This document shows positions 46,313 to 59,232 of a stretch of 64,000 bases of DNA, piece after piece. The stretch lies in the NCBI GenBank assembly GCA_963855995.1, contig OY979723.1, positions 1,741,001-1,805,000 of the forward strand, read 5' to 3'. Each line of letters starts with the position of its first letter. Within the stretch, counting starts at the first letter, position 1. The notes under the pieces are model-generated. The model was not told the DNA's origin and searched no databases. It saw nothing but the letters and a program-made list of their open reading frames with translations. The translations under genes and the position numbers were made by a program. Origin of the DNA: Muricea muricata (taxonomy: Eukaryota > Cnidaria > Anthozoa > Malacalcyonacea > Plexauridae).

Positions 46313-47007
46313 AGTTCAATTTCTTGTTTGGACAAAGGTCTGTTTTTTATTTTTTCTCAGTACAATTTGAATCTTAGCATGATTGATATTGATGGATCAA
46401 AAAAACAAAACAAAAAAAAAGAGTGACCATGTTTGGGAGTTGTAATGCTCATTGGGTTAGAATCCCAATTCACTCTTTAATTAATTAAATACTTCAGAAT
46501 ATGGCGACGTTCAGGTCAGATGCCATTAGGCACCGAAAAATTCGAGTATTAAGAGCACTTCTTAAATTAATCTTTACATGTTGTAATTCAGATAGTAGGA
46601 TTAGTGTAAAAATCATGAATTCTTCGCTTTAGTTTCAAGCAAAAATATAGAAACGGTGCGACATAATCAAGTTAACAGATATTGAACTTGCAAGAGATAA
46701 AAAGTGACTTTATGCTGACCTTTAATTAATATGGGTGTTACCGGCTACTGAACATGCTTAGAAAGATTAAGAGATTGACTATCCGCTGGATAGCGCTATT
46801 CGCATTTCGTGAAACCGAATACAGGTCCAAAAAGGCCGTAACAAAGACTAAGATTGCGATTTTGAATATTTTTTCTAGTCTGACCAGTCGAAACTTCAAA
46901 CTGTTGGCTGTTAGCTCTGACAATAGATGGTGGTCTCGAAATACACTTGCTTAGTGTTAGATTCCGAACAAACTCTAGAAGTTACTTTAATATACCAATT
47001 CCATAGG

Positions 47008-47075
47008 TTGGCAAGAGAGAGAGAGAGAGAGAAAGAACCTAAGAGTCTGTTAGGGTATAAAAAGAGAGAGAGAGT
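47008..47075. repeat. GA microsatellite
   Basis: Two AGAGAGAG runs around 47012-47035 and 47062-47076, near a diverged copy of the 78-bp repeat (46890-46970). Confidence 0.9.
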
Positions 47076-47079
47076 GTTA

Positions 47080-50000
47080 TCTTTCTAGTACAAACCAATA
47101 ACAAGATAGGAGACTTCTTTTACGTCAAGGAAATCTTCAGACGCACTTACGATTAGGAAATGCCAAAAATGGTAAAATTATCCTACACGAATCTATACAT
47201 GTAATTCGTTCGCTCATTTATAATAAATAAGTGCCCTTACATATGAAGTTTTAGGTTTAAAAATTTCTTCTAAACATTACATGCACTGTGTTAATTACAT
47301 GTGATCAACAAAGCAAAGTGTAACTTGTTGGCTAAAAATCAATCACTTTTTTTTTATAAATACCAAATCTATAATTACGTCAGTTCTGGAAGATTCGACT
47401 GCGCATGTTCACGGCACAATGGCCAATAATCACCTCTTCTCTTGACCTACAGTTAGTTCTTTTTCTATCTGGACACACTACGAGGCTCGATGTTATCTAG
47501 GTAATAGACGAATGTTCTCTTTTGACCAGGTCACGAAAGTTAGAAAACTCTCATGCAAACTTCGCTTTGCTGTCATCAACTCCCATGCATGTCCTCGTTC
47601 TTGTGAACTGGACCACATCAGTTGAATCATCCATTCATTTCATGCGAAACCATACGCAATCCAGTGCTTAACATTAAATAATGCAACTATTACAGTGAGA
47701 ACTTTGCTTAACTGTAATATGCATTTCAAAAGAAATAACAACTGATTAAAAAATAATTGCTTTTTTGTTAACCTTTATTTGTTTTCTGAATAACGTTGTG
47801 GTCAACCATTGACATACAAGTGGCATTACCTGAATTAGAGGCAATTTTTGTCGCTATTTTCGATCATTTACTTTTAATGACAAATGGAGTTAGACTAAGA
47901 ATTAGATAGAAGGCGAATGGATGTTAAACTATGCAACTTGTCTCCCAACTCGTCTTGCAATTTTGTTGCGACGCAGGTTGCCAGCGTTGCGAGAGGCATT
48001 GCACGAAGTAGAATCACGTTCTACTTTTCGCAACGATTGCCGCAACGCTGCAACGCATTTTGTAGCCATGCATGGCACTGTGTAACACGTATATCCCTCT
48101 TGCAACTTGTCTCGCAACATGTCTGTCCAGCAGCCAATAAAAACTCCCTATCCATAAATAGATCTCAGCCTCAAAATCAAAGATGGCGACCACGTTATCG
48201 TTCCAGTCTTATATGGAGCTCACTTCTTTCGTGATACCTCCACGTCGCTTGACTGTTTCCAAACTCCTTCAGACCATGCATATTCTTAGTCACCCTAAGC
48301 ATATTATTCTCCCAGATTGTTTATAAACGTTTCTAGAAATATTATCTTAAGGAATGACCGACATTCAAATGCCAAAACTCTAGGTGTAGCACAGCAAATA
48401 ATATCTGTATAATGAAAAATATTTTCCAGTTCTTTCTGTGAATATGTTCTACCGTTTCGTTGGAGGGGGGGGGGGGGGGGATTTTCCCAGCGTTGTCCTA
48501 CTAACCTTTCCAGTCTGCCACCTATCGCTGAGCGACCTAAAGCACGCTCAAATTAAGACCTGGTTTTAGGGACAAATTCCAATGTTTATAACTGGTTTTG
48601 TTAGTTCAAGTATACGAGCTTTCAAACATTCGGGGACAACCCTTCCGGTCTGGAAACCAGCTTCTCAAATTCAACGTCACTCGCGGCAATTAATGGCTCT
48701 CCGAGATGCCAGGAATTAATTAAAGCTACTTATGACAGTCTGACAGACTGCAGCGTTTGTAGTACACATTGGCTGGACTCGGTAACGCCTGTTCCGCAGC
48801 TTCTCCCAAAGCATCGCTCGTTGCTTGCCATACGCTCGCAAATTCCAACGCAGTCACATCGAGAGCGCAACGCCTGAAGAATTTCATATTGAGGAGAGTT
48901 CAAAGACAAAGGTAACAATATAGAGATATTTATCTGGTTCACCGAGCTGTATAATTATTTTTATCTGTCTATATAACGTTGTCTGTTCGTCAAAGAATAG
49001 ATATGCTTCGATTTTGTGACTAAAACTTGATGCAATCCGTTTTGCGGAGATTGTCATTCCCCAATGAACATTACATAGTATGCTAAATTGCGACAATTTA
49101 GAACTTTTCTCGGGCGTAAGGGTTTATGACGTGAAATATGATATTTACAGAAGCACAAACACAATGTTTTGGGTAGTAGATATATAGATTGTCATGTGAA
49201 AGGTTTTGTTGCGTAGAACGTGCAAGATTTTGGCAATTTTTCGCGCGGCGTTGTGGCTTGAAAGTCACAAAAGGAGATAATATCGATTGCTCATTCATTT
49301 ATTAATATTTCGCGAATTGTATTATTTATAATTATATATAGACTGTCAACAAGCCAGGGTTTAGACGTACAACGATCACATTATCAATATGAATTCACCG
49401 AAATCTTGTGGATGTTTGAAACAGTGTCCTTATACAATTTTCGCAGTTAAATTTGAGTATCAAATTTACTGAATATATTTGAATCACATCTTAGGGACTT
49501 GGCTTGGGACTTTATAATAATACGTGTTTAAAAATTCCACTTCAACGCATCTTTTTTACTTGGCAAAACACTAACATCAGAGTAGCCACAAACCTATATA
49601 ATTGACTAATTTTGAGGGTCCTACCGCAAACAAGTTCTCAATATCTTTTGTGGTCGATTGTACAGAATAATATACATTATAGTTAATAGGCAAACAATTA
49701 TTTCTGTCGTTGCGTGTGATCACCAAAATGTGGGCTGTGCTGGCCGCATTTGAAACGAGAAGGAAAAACAAATATTTAGTTATCGGGCAGGATAAGCCGG
49801 ACATATATCAACTGAATGTCTGTCGTTGGCCTTCTCTTACCAAAATGCAGTTCTATGAAGCCTGGGTTGCTAGGTTTAGACGCTTCTTTGTATCAATGGA
49901 TGTTAGTCTAGAAGTTCTGCGCTACAAAGCCAATATTGAAGGAACATGAATTTCATAATAGGCTGGTTTGTTCTGCACCGTTGCGGTTTGTGCAGGATTT

Positions 50001-50250
50001 GACCTTTGACCTGGCTTAGGAGATTGCACGAGCGCATTAGATTATTGTTGATCGAATGAAAGAGCCGGAGTTGCTTTTATGGTAAAAGTTTCCATATTTG
50101 AAGTGGTTGCAAATCTGGTTGTGATATCCGATGTAGCAGCGCTGTCCGTGTTTTCTGACACGGTTTCGAAAACTAACGTTATCAGTGTAGGTAGTGCAGT
50201 CAAAAGCACACGTAAGATATAGGTTCTTCCTCTACCTTAAACGACAAAGT
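47080..50250. other. No gene recognised
   Basis: Mixed AT-rich DNA. A GC-richer stretch (47930-48130) has repeated TTGCAACTTGTCTCGCAAC words like the dispersed CAACTTG family. A G-run of about 18 lies at 48463-48480. An open frame at about 49710-49949 (plus) is protein-like in places (RRKNKYLVIGQDKPDIYQLN) but matches nothing I know. Confidence 0.35.
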
Positions 50251-50257
50251 GAAAAAT

Positions 50258-50338
50258 CAACGTTTCGATCGAACAAAGGCCCTTCGTCAGGAAGCCATAC
50301 TAACTGCCCGACGAAAGGCCCTCTCTCGAAACGTCGAA
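50258..50338. repeat. Foldback with ACGTTTCGA / TCGAAACGT ends and CTTCGTCAGG loop-side word
   Basis: CAACGTTTCGATCGAACAAA and GGCCCTTCGTC oppose GACGAAAGGCCCTCTCTCGA and AACGTCG. The CCTGACGAAGGGCC and CGAAACG words on the minus strand recall a hammerhead-like core, as in Penelope-like retroelements; this was not folded. Confidence 0.55.
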
Positions 50339-50339
50339 T

Positions 50340-51374
50340 TCTGTTTTCACCGTTTTAGGTGATGAAGAGCGGCCTGTCTTTATTTTTGCATGTTTTCTCA
50401 ATCCGTTCCACTAAGCCGCGATATTGTAACGAATGCAGCAGTCACATACGAAAACTGACACAAAAATAAACCAGAATGGGCCAGACACACGGCAATTTTC
50501 AGGTACTGATAGCGATCTAGAATTAGCCCAGTAATTACTTAAACGGTCAGAAGGTAGTGATAAAGTTCTCGCGCGGGGACGTGTTGACATGAATTTCGTG
50601 AATTTTCGCACCTTTGGGTAAATATGGTAACATTTTGAATTTATTTTTTCCGTTTAAGTCCTGTGTGTACATATAGGGTGGCGTGTTGATGCCAAAATAT
50701 TTGGGTATGTTTTGACGATAGGTTGACGAAATTGGAAACGTTGTTTCAAATCTGTGCAGAGCTGAAAGATGCATGGCTTGAAAGTGGCTCCTCAAAGCCT
50801 ATTATAGTTCTCGCACATCGCGACTCGTCGGTAATTATCAGTGACCTTTATTTGGAAAAAGTATGTAGAAAGGATTTTTTTCGACGAGTAACCACAGACT
50901 AGACATCCTTGCTGATGTCTACGGTTAAATAGTAAGCTAAACGCACCAGGCTTTGTTAGTGATAAGATTTTAAAACAACGACTAATTTTTCATCTAGGCG
51001 AGTCTTTCACAACTAGTAGAAACGATGAGTAAAACTGCAAAGTTTGTTTGCTAAATGTTGTAAAATGCGGAAGATATAGCCGCGCGAAGATTGCAAATTT
51101 TGTGTGGAGAACTATGTGTCCAAAGTGTAACCGAACTCGAAACGTAATTATAACTGCAGGTCAACATTTCCGTTTGTTTCTTTGTTTCTTGTAACTGTGT
51201 TGTGTATTTGTCCAGGGCCCACAGTAATAAGTTTCTGCGGTTGTGGTGGCCCCGACAGTGTGTATTATTGTTATATGTAATGTTGTCATGTGTTTTCCGT
51301 AGGGAATGTAATTTGTTCGTCAGAGTATTTCTACTTTAAATTTTGCTGGCAAAGTGAAATAATTGTCCATTTAA
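50340..51374. other. No gene seen
   Basis: Short open frames only. No motif, no strong donor or acceptor pairs recognised. Confidence 0.4.
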
Positions 51375-51489
51375 CAATTAGATTACGAGCTCGAGATTTC
51401 TATGCGGTGATAGTTGATGAGGGCGAAGCCTGAATCAACCATGAATCGACTAACAACGCATAGAAATTTCAGAGCGAGTAATCTAATTG
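51375..51489. mobile_element. 115-bp foldback MITE, CAATTAGATTAC ends
   Basis: CAATTAGATTACGAGCTCGA opposes AGAGCGAGTAATCTAATTG, with TTTCTATGCG/CGCATAGAAA further in. The loop contains GAGGGCGAAGCC. The element at 62562-62702 has the same CAATTA-type ends and a GCCGAAGGCGAG loop, so the two may be one family. Confidence 0.85.
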
Positions 51490-52039
51490 TTTTATTAGAA
51501 TCTGTGATAAATAACTGATTTTTAAGTCATTTTGCTAAAAAAACTATTACAAGCTGTCTTTGAATTTAAAAAAATACACCAGAAAAATTATTGTTTTGCT
51601 ACTCGCCATCTATCGAGCAATAGATAGCGAGTAGAGTAGCCAATAAAGTTACATTATTAGCATTAGTATGCAAGTAGGATTCTACTAATTCAGTTTAGTT
51701 GTTGTCTTTCTTTGTTAACGAACCACTCACGTGCGATCAGTAAGCTTTAAGCCTGTTGGGCACGAGAGCTATCGAAGTTACTCGTGTCTCGACTGGCTCA
51801 GCCGATAGCTCGGCGTGTGCTGGTGGATTTTACTGAGTTTTATACCTCGTACAAGCTTTTCTCGTGGTGAATCTCTCTTTTGGAATATGTGAATAAGTAG
51901 ATTTGGTACGGCTCTTCGAATTGTGGGATTGGTATAAACCATCGACGAGACTTGGGTAGAAACCTTTCGGCGCAAATTTGCAGCCAAAATTTACAGCTAC
52001 ATGCTCTAAACAGGATTGATTACAGATGTTTTGCTGGCC

Positions 52040-52141
52040 ACATTGTTCATGGTTGTCAACAACCTTGAAGAATGTTTCTAATTAAGCCTCTATCCCATGT
52101 AACGGTGCTGGACAATATTGTTGACAACTGTGAACAATGTG
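52040..52141. repeat. Short inverted repeat, CACATTGTTCATGGTTGTCA
   Basis: CACATTGTTCATGGTTGTCA and ACAA at 52040-52063 oppose TTGTTGACAACTGTGAACAA and TGTG at 52118-52141, spacer about 54 bp. Possible MITE. Confidence 0.7.
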
Positions 52142-52149
52142 AGTGTAAA

Positions 52150-52869
52150 ACACTGTCCAGTCCTGTTTTCATCGACGACGAGACGAGCGGTTCATTTCTC
52201 AGCCCGGTGAGTGAATTCACCACAATTTCAGTATATTACAAGAATCGTAGCAAATATATGTACGGAGTATTTATTAATTGTCATATTATTACAATAGTGA
52301 AGACTATCAATGCTGCAGGAAAAAGATCAATCTGATCATGCAACTAAAAAACAAATAGTAATATTGAGAAATATTTTAACGTGCTATACACAAAACTCTT
52401 TTGAAATCAAACAAGACGCCTGCTAAGGCGTTCACTCCGCCTGCCAAACGAAAATGGGCACAAGGCCAGGCAGGGCTGTAAGTAGAGAGTTCATTGGGGG
52501 TGGGGTACATTCACTTATTTCTGTTCTGTCCAACTAATTCCTTTTTAAATCAATTATTATTAGGGTACCTTCCAAGGCATTTTAAGACATTGCTAGCACA
52601 TCTTATGCAATCACTAAGATAACCAAAAATCAATGTCTGAGTGACCTGCCAGGCACTCTGTCCAGAGTCCTAGTAGGATTGCATTTTTTAGAATTTAATT
52701 TAGATTAAAGACTTTAATAGTACATATGTTAAACGAGATTCTTTTGCCATAATGCCACCAACAAATAGCTGTTTTATTTTGCAAGTAAAGAAAATTTTAC
52801 TAAAAGTGTATACAATACATCAGTCTATTAAATCCATCAATTTATTAAATCTATTCTGTAGCACACTGC
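52150..52869. other. No gene seen
   Basis: AT-rich sequence without a recognisable coding region. Confidence 0.4.
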
Positions 52870-53819
52870 CTGAAGTCTCCACGATATAATTTGTTGGGAA
52901 AATGTTGGCTAGCCTTTTGATATATTGACCAGCTTTGAATTAGATATTTGATGTGTTGATAAGGTGTCAGGTAAATATTTGGCATGTTTATAAAATGTTG
53001 GTAAGGATTTTGACTAGTTGACAAGTTTTCGAGCAGACTTTTGACATGTTGATAAGATCTGAGTTAGTCTTTTGATATGTGGACAAGCTTTGAAATGGAC
53101 TTTTGACATGTTGATATGCTCCTAGTTAGATTTTTGGCATGTTGACAAGATGTCGGTTAGGTTTTTGGCTTGTTGACAAGATGTCAGTTAGGCTTTTGGC
53201 TTGTTGAAAAGATGTTGGTTAGGCTTTTGGCTTGTTGACAAGATGCCGGTAAGGCTTTTGGCTTGTTGACAAGATGCCGGTAAGGCTTTTGGCTTGTTGA
53301 CAAGATGTCGGTAAGGCTTTTCACTTGTTGAAAAGATATCAGTTAGGCTTTTGGCTTGTTGACAAGATGTCGGTTAGACTTTGACCTGTACATGCCCACA
53401 AGTTGTCAGTTAGACTTTCGACATGCTGACAAAGTATTTACTTCCAGAAAGCTTCAGGTGTCAGTTAAAACATTGGTATATAGGCAGGGTGTCTGATAAA
53501 GTTTTGGCAAATTAAGAAAGTGCCAGTTGAAATTTTACTAAATTTAAGTTAAATTTTGTTCTTTTTTTTATTTTGCATTTTTGAGTTTTTTTCTTGCTAT
53601 TTTAATAATTATAGCAACAATCTTTACAGTAATCGACTTAAAAGTATTTCTGTGATCTGTATTTTCTGTGATATCCAATTTGAAATCCTTTCTCTGAGTC
53701 AACTATTCAACGTGACGTTCTAACAAAACAAGTATTAAAATCGCTCATAAAAACAACAAAAATTAAAAATTAGACTAAGCTATTAAGTCTGAAGTCTCCA
53801 CGATATAATTTGTTGGGAA
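52870..53819. repeat. 31-bp minisatellite bracketed by an exact 31-bp direct repeat
   Basis: From about 52910 to 53440, GGCTTGTTGACAAGATGTCG and GTTAGGCTTTT recur with a 31-bp period (for example 53169 and 53200). The sequence CTGAAGTCTCCACGATATAA plus TTTGTTGGGAA occurs at 52870-52900 and again at 53789-53819, on either side of the array and 919 bp apart. Confidence 0.9.
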
Positions 53820-54401
53820 CTTTAGACTAACATATGTATTTCTGGAATTGGAATGTAAAATGTCTCTTACCTTTTATTTGCCGTTTTAAAACATTTCTGG
53901 AGCAATTTTTTGATAAAGAACCTTCCTGTCCCTTTTTGTTGACTATTACATGTTAAAAATTGTGTTTTGTATGTAGATATTTCAGTAGAATTTGCGTTTG
54001 ATTCTTGTGTAGAAATTTCTAAATTTCCTTAAAAGTAGGAATACAACAGAAAATGACGGAAGCACGCTCTCATCGCTCCTCGGTAAAGTTTCGCGGTGGA
54101 ATTTGTCGTTTTAAAACATTTTACATGAGAATTTTTGCACGTAAAACCTTCTTGCGGTTTAGATGTTCTAGCATACATGTTAAAATGCGTGTTTTGTTGA
54201 CATATTCCGCTGAAAATTGAGTTTAAACGACGTGTTTAGGTCGGCTCACGCGGCTTGTGCCCAGCGGTATCACCCATTAGCGGCGGCACCGACTTCTGAC
54301 ACCGAAAAAAAAAAAAAAACAGAAACCGGGCGAATTTAAAACTCCGCCTCGCCTACGGCAAAGAGTAGAGACAGCTTCTTCTGAATCAGGAACAAGGAAC
54401 T
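53820..54401. other. No gene seen
   Basis: AT-rich, with two similar stretches (CCGTTTTAAAACATTT at about 53881 and GTCGTTTTAAAACATTTTAC at about 54105) that suggest an old tandem duplication. An A-run is at about 54306. Confidence 0.45.
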
Positions 54402-54923
54402 TGCTCGGAGCATAGACAATCAATAGAATGGACTGGAAACGCAAGCTAAAGTGTCAATGTTGCTGACGCGACATCCGTGATACGGCCTGATATGCTATAC
54501 TTTGGAACCCTGTTACTTCACTTTAAATATACTTCAGGACTTTCTATTTACATATTTTAAACAAGAACGGCAATCTCTAAGGAACTATCGACTTTTAAAA
54601 CTCTTTATGGATATAACAAAGCTAAAACCCAACGCTGAATGTTTGCATTCTTTTTGACTGCAGAAATGTCGCCATTGTTGTTGTTGAAAAAGGTTTACGG
54701 AAACATTAAATGGTGATTTTCCGCCTCGTTTATCTCTCTGAAAAGTTTTAAAAGCCGATAGTTCCATTCACATCTCTGTTCTTGTTTAAAATATGTAAAT
54801 ACGGAGTCCTGAAATGTATTTAAAGTGAAGTTACAGGGTTCCAAAGTAAAGCGTATCACGGATGTCGCGTAAACTTTAGCTTGCGTTTCCAGTCCATTCA
54901 TTAGATTGTCTATGCTCGGAGCA
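54402..54923. repeat. Long foldback with arms of about 190-200 bp
   Basis: Left arm 54402-54605 and right arm 54738-54923 are near-complementary. Both outer ends carry TGCTCGGAGCATAGACAAT; further in are GGAAACGCAAGCTAAAG, CTTCACTTTAAATA and TTAAACAAGAACG. The spacer is about 130 bp. Transcription through it would give a long double-stranded RNA. Confidence 0.9.
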
Positions 54924-54929
54924 TGTCGA

Positions 54930-55575
54930 CACAAAGTGGTAGTTTCGGCGTTCCTCGGAATTCGTCGGTTTCCGACGCTGCTCGAAGATTTTCCGAATAC
55001 TATTTTTTCAAAATTTTTCTCTAGCTCGAAGATTTTGCTCCTTGAAGGTCCTCTAAATTTTCATGCATCCTAACTTTGTTTTAAGGTAATATGCTTTATT
55101 TTCTATCATTATTTGTAGCAAAGTACTTAGATTGTGCATAGAGATCGATTTTTGAGAGATCAGACTGGAAATAAGTACAATTTTCGAGTATTGTAAGTTT
55201 GCTTTCCAAGCATGGCTATGGTCGCATGTAAAATTAAGGCTACCGTTTTCAGTTGAAGTTGGTTCGATAATAATACCATGAAATCCGCTATAGAAACTGA
55301 ATGAGGTCTTGAATTGTTGAGATTGTCGAAGAAAGTATGCTGAGACAGTTCTATGTATAGAGTTGGTTCTGGTTCAAATTTATTGAAAAAAGGCAATTTA
55401 ATTTTAATTTTGTGAATTTCGATTACAAAACATGCCTTGGACTGTCGACCAATTGATTTCGTCAGGCGATTACAGACTTGTGAGAGGAGGGGGGTAGCCT
55501 AATTACTAAAATGTAGTGAAAAAAGGACTTTCCATCTAATGGTGGGAGCAGGTTGGCGGGAACACTGGAGAATAA
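54930..55575. other. No gene seen
   Basis: AT-rich with short frames only. Confidence 0.4.
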
Positions 55576-56081
55576 AGGTCCTGTCACAATGCAATTTTTC
55601 TTGCAACTTGAAATGCAATTCTACTATTGGGAGATGTAAAATTGGCAAATGCAAGTTTCCATCACAGTTTGCTGGGGTTTTTTAACGTACCAAACATTTG
55701 TCACAAATTTACTTAAGAGTAGATTTTCCCTGTAGCAAAAAAGATGGCAAATGTCGATTTTACCAGAGTGCATGGTAGTCTGAAATTGTTTAAAAAGGCA
55801 AATTAACGTCTTTTGAAGAACAGACAGAAGACAATAGGTTATTTTCACACTTGTGTTAAAATTTCAATCCAGTAGCTTTGTTTCTTGTCATCTTTTCCCA
55901 CGTATTCTTTCTTGATACCTGCAATGCATTCTGGTAAAATCGACATGTCGCCATCTTTTTTGCTACGGTGAATGCAAGGAAAAGTGCACCGTGTGACAGG
56001 GCCTTAAGGGTAAGAGGTGGATAGAGAAGGAGACGGAGCAGTTACAAGTGCAAGAAAAATTGCACCGTGTGACAGGGCCTT
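55576..56081. mobile_element. Inverted-repeat element with AAGGYCCTGTCAC ends, containing a second MITE
   Basis: AAGGTCCTGTCACAATGCAA and TTTTTCTTGCA at the left oppose TGCAAGAAAAATTGCACCGT and GTGACAGGGCCTT at the right. The right end is present twice in tandem, about 77 bp apart (GTGTGACAGGGCCTT near 55991 and 56067). A different MITE (55732-55966) sits inside. Confidence 0.75.
55732..55966. mobile_element. 235-bp MITE, GTAGCAAAAAAGATGGC ends
   Basis: GTAGCAAAAAAGATGGCAAA and TGTCGATTTTACCAGAGTGC oppose GCATTCTGGTAAAATCGACA and TGTCGCCATCTTTTTTGCTAC. A second copy is at 61423-61652. The ends carry the AAGATGGC word that matches YY1-type sites. Confidence 0.9.
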
Positions 56082-56089
56082 GAGGGTGG

Positions 56090-59000
56090 GAGGTGGATAG
56101 GAGGAGACGGAGCAGGATGTGGGAGTCGTGCAAGGTCGGGAGGTTAAAAAAGAACAAGGAATGTTATGTTTTTAATGCCTTTTAGACTTTTCTTGAGGCA
56201 ATTAAAATTCAAACTGTCAAATCCAAACACTGTACAGAATGGCCGACTTTACGTGGTCTTTAGTTTTTACACAACCACTTGCATTGTTATCTTTTGCAGT
56301 TTGTTTACCATTTCAGTTATCTATCTTCAATAGAATTCTTTGAAATTTGTTTGTAGATCGACAAAATGCTTAACCTCCTCTCAACAACTGGCAGATTATG
56401 AAAAATGAAATTGTTAAAGGTATTGGAATATTGCATGTACAATATTGAATATGGGACAATTTGGGACGGTATAATTTTGGACATGACGGTTTCATTCTCA
56501 CCTAATTTGACGATTATTTTGTGGGTACACATACCGTGGAATCTCATGTGCTCCAGAAGCATTTTAATCTTAGAAAAAGTCAAATAATGATGAACTGTGT
56601 TTTAAAAGAAAGTTAGAATCTTATTTGGTTCAAATCAATTGAATTATGGCCCAAGAGTTCATGAAAACACATACAAAAGGCTTTCTTAAAAAACTGAAAT
56701 ATCAAATCTAGCAATTTTATATGTTATGCCTCTAAACAACACAATTCTGTTTCTAAAAATTGGTACCCTACTAGACCTATATGCATGATTATACTAATTT
56801 GGACATATTTATTTTTACCCATTAAAATATAAATTTGTGTTTAATCATTCGTGTTTGTCATTATTTGACTTTGTAATGTTGGTTAAACATAAGGAGATTG
56901 AGGTGACTTTGCCAGAAACAAAAACATCCATTATTATACTAAAATTTCAATATATGTAGCAATTAAAACTAACCACAGGAAATATATTTCTACTTTTTAA
57001 TTGAAATGTTTCTGTTATATGCACTATATCATATTTTTGATAAAAAATTACAACACCTATGTTATTTCCTGGTTTACTATCTCAATCATCTTTTGTTTAA
57101 GCTGGCTTTGAGTGTTCATTTGAAAGTTTGGAAAGTTCATTTGAAAATCACAATAGTTCTCAATGTTATATTGGACCCTTTAAAGTTAAAAAAATACTTT
57201 GTAATATTTTATACTACTGGTAATTTATCTTAGATAAAGACTTTGTGATTTTGTACTAGAATGTTGACTTTCAAACTTTAAGATGAACTACTTATTAAGG
57301 ACAAAATAAGCTAGCATATTGTCTTTTGTTTACAAAGTGGAACTTGTTTGGAATTGAGATGAACTGATGCCGTTGTTCTTTAACTTTATCAATTAATTAC
57401 ATATCTTAAATGAAAAAGAAAACCACAACTTGCCAAATAAATTCTGTGGGCTCTTTTTATTAGCAAAGAAAAGATGTGGCAGATGTAAGAATTTAAGAGT
57501 AAAAAAGTTTCCTTGGACTAAAAAAATTGACAGTATGCCAGATTTTCTAGATAAACAAGCAGTACAGATGTTGGCCAATAATAAGTATAAGTAACTACAA
57601 TTTTTAATTTTAAAAGTTTTCTATTGATGCCTTGATACAGTAAATACTTTACCAGAGTTCTTCGTATTACATCGACTTGAAAAAGTTTTAAGTCACATGA
57701 AGCTTTTAGTTGATACTATGCAATTTCAAATTTTACAGACTTCTTAATTAACATGCCAAATTTACCTTGTTGAACATAAGGTCTTTCCTGAGAAAAAGTA
57801 AAACTGTCTGGCATTATCTGGAGTAGAATAATTTAAATTAGTTTGAGACTTTGATTTGATAACAATTTTGATTTGTACTATTTACAATACAAGTGACCGG
57901 GTTGTATCGGATATAGAAACCCAAGCTGAAGGCGAGATATCTGACATACACAGATGCGAATGTTGTAAATGGCTTGTGAAACTCGTCAATTTTATACATC
58001 AGATCTATAGCAAAGTGATTTTGAAAATACCGATTCTGTAAGATGAGAAAATGATTTCTTTTGTGTTTCCTGTATGATTTATTACTTTATAAGTTTCTTA
58101 ATTAAAATTACAACATATTGCCTACTGGAACTTTTTATATTGTTTGGTTGTGGTGAATTTGTATTTTGGCAATTGAAATATTTCTGAATTTGTATGTGCA
58201 TTTCCTTTGCTTCAGTTCAAGTTTACATTTCAAATATTCCACTTTGTAATACTTGCGTGGTAATAATAATATAAGAAAACAGATTTACATGGCTCTTGAA
58301 TATAGTCTTTTCAACAAGTAAGTAAAGATGAATTTATACTTCAAAGAGATATGTTCCTAACCTGACAATGGTACCTTCCAAAAAGACTAAATTTAAATTG
58401 ATTCTTCGAATAAATTTTTTACTTTTCAATCCAAGATCAATCTAAGTTATGTATTTCTACTTTTATTTTGGTCTCTTTAACACTGAAACTATCAATTGTA
58501 TATAAAGCAACTTCACTATCGAGTGACTTCATTAGTTGCTGGGCAAAGCCAAAGCATTGATTTTTCGGCTGTTTTCAATGAAAAATAGAATTTTGCCCAA
58601 AGTTATCTCAAATAAATTATCACAATTTGAACAAAAAGCTTCTGTTCTTGTGCCCACCAGAAAAATGAGATGTCTGAGACTTTCTTTGTATTTTTTTGCG
58701 AAAAATAGATCGCATGCACTGTTATGCAAAGAAAAGTGTAAGAGATTGGTTTCTGAAAAATGTCGTGCTACACACAATATTCTAAAAATGCTTGGTTTTT
58801 ATTCTATGTATTTTTGAATTTTTTGTTAAAAAAAAAATAAAGGTAGCAATGTTTAGTGCATTTCACATTGTCAGGTTAGAAACGCAATAAGAAAAATGTG
58901 GCTCCGAACATTACAGCTTGGTCAATTTGGAATTTATAAAAAAATCGTTTCTTCGTTGTTTTTCGACGTTTTGAAGGGTTGTTTCGAGTACAAAAAAGTA

Positions 59001-59140
59001 TTTTTAGGAAGAATTATGTGCCCACGTTACATGTCTCAAAGCCATCAAAATTCGTTGGTAATTCGTGCATGTATTTTTTCTGACTTATAAAAGCACAATT
59101 GATTAAAAATAATATTTTTCTTTTGACAAAAATACCTTTC
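56090..59140. other. No gene recognised
   Basis: Very AT-rich. Open frames up to about 93 codons (58536-58817, plus) have no motif and overlap equally long frames on the other strand, as expected by chance. Confidence 0.4.
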
Positions 59141-59174
59141 TTCTGTGAGGCTGGCTGTATTTGAAAAAGCGTTG

Positions 59175-59232
59175 GTCAACGCTCCGCCAAAACTCGTGGG
59201 TTTTCTCCGGGTACTCCGGTTCTTCCCACTGG
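59175..59232 (+). repeat. Copy of the GTGGGTTTTCTCCGGG dispersed repeat
   Basis: CGTTGGTCAACGCTCCGCC and CTCGTGGGTTTTCTCCGGGT match the copy at 14373-14420. Confidence 0.65.

Noticed and set aside
47917-48234. 105-codon plus-strand frame in GC-richer DNA
   Set aside because: Covers CAACTTG-family repeat words; composition follows the repeat, with no domain.
49710-49949. 79-codon plus-strand frame with KYLVIGQDKPDIYQLN
   Set aside because: Partly protein-like, but an equally long frame lies on the other strand and no family is recognised.
58532-58817. Overlapping frames of 81 and 93 codons on opposite strands
   Set aside because: Chance frames in AT-rich DNA; no motif on either strand.
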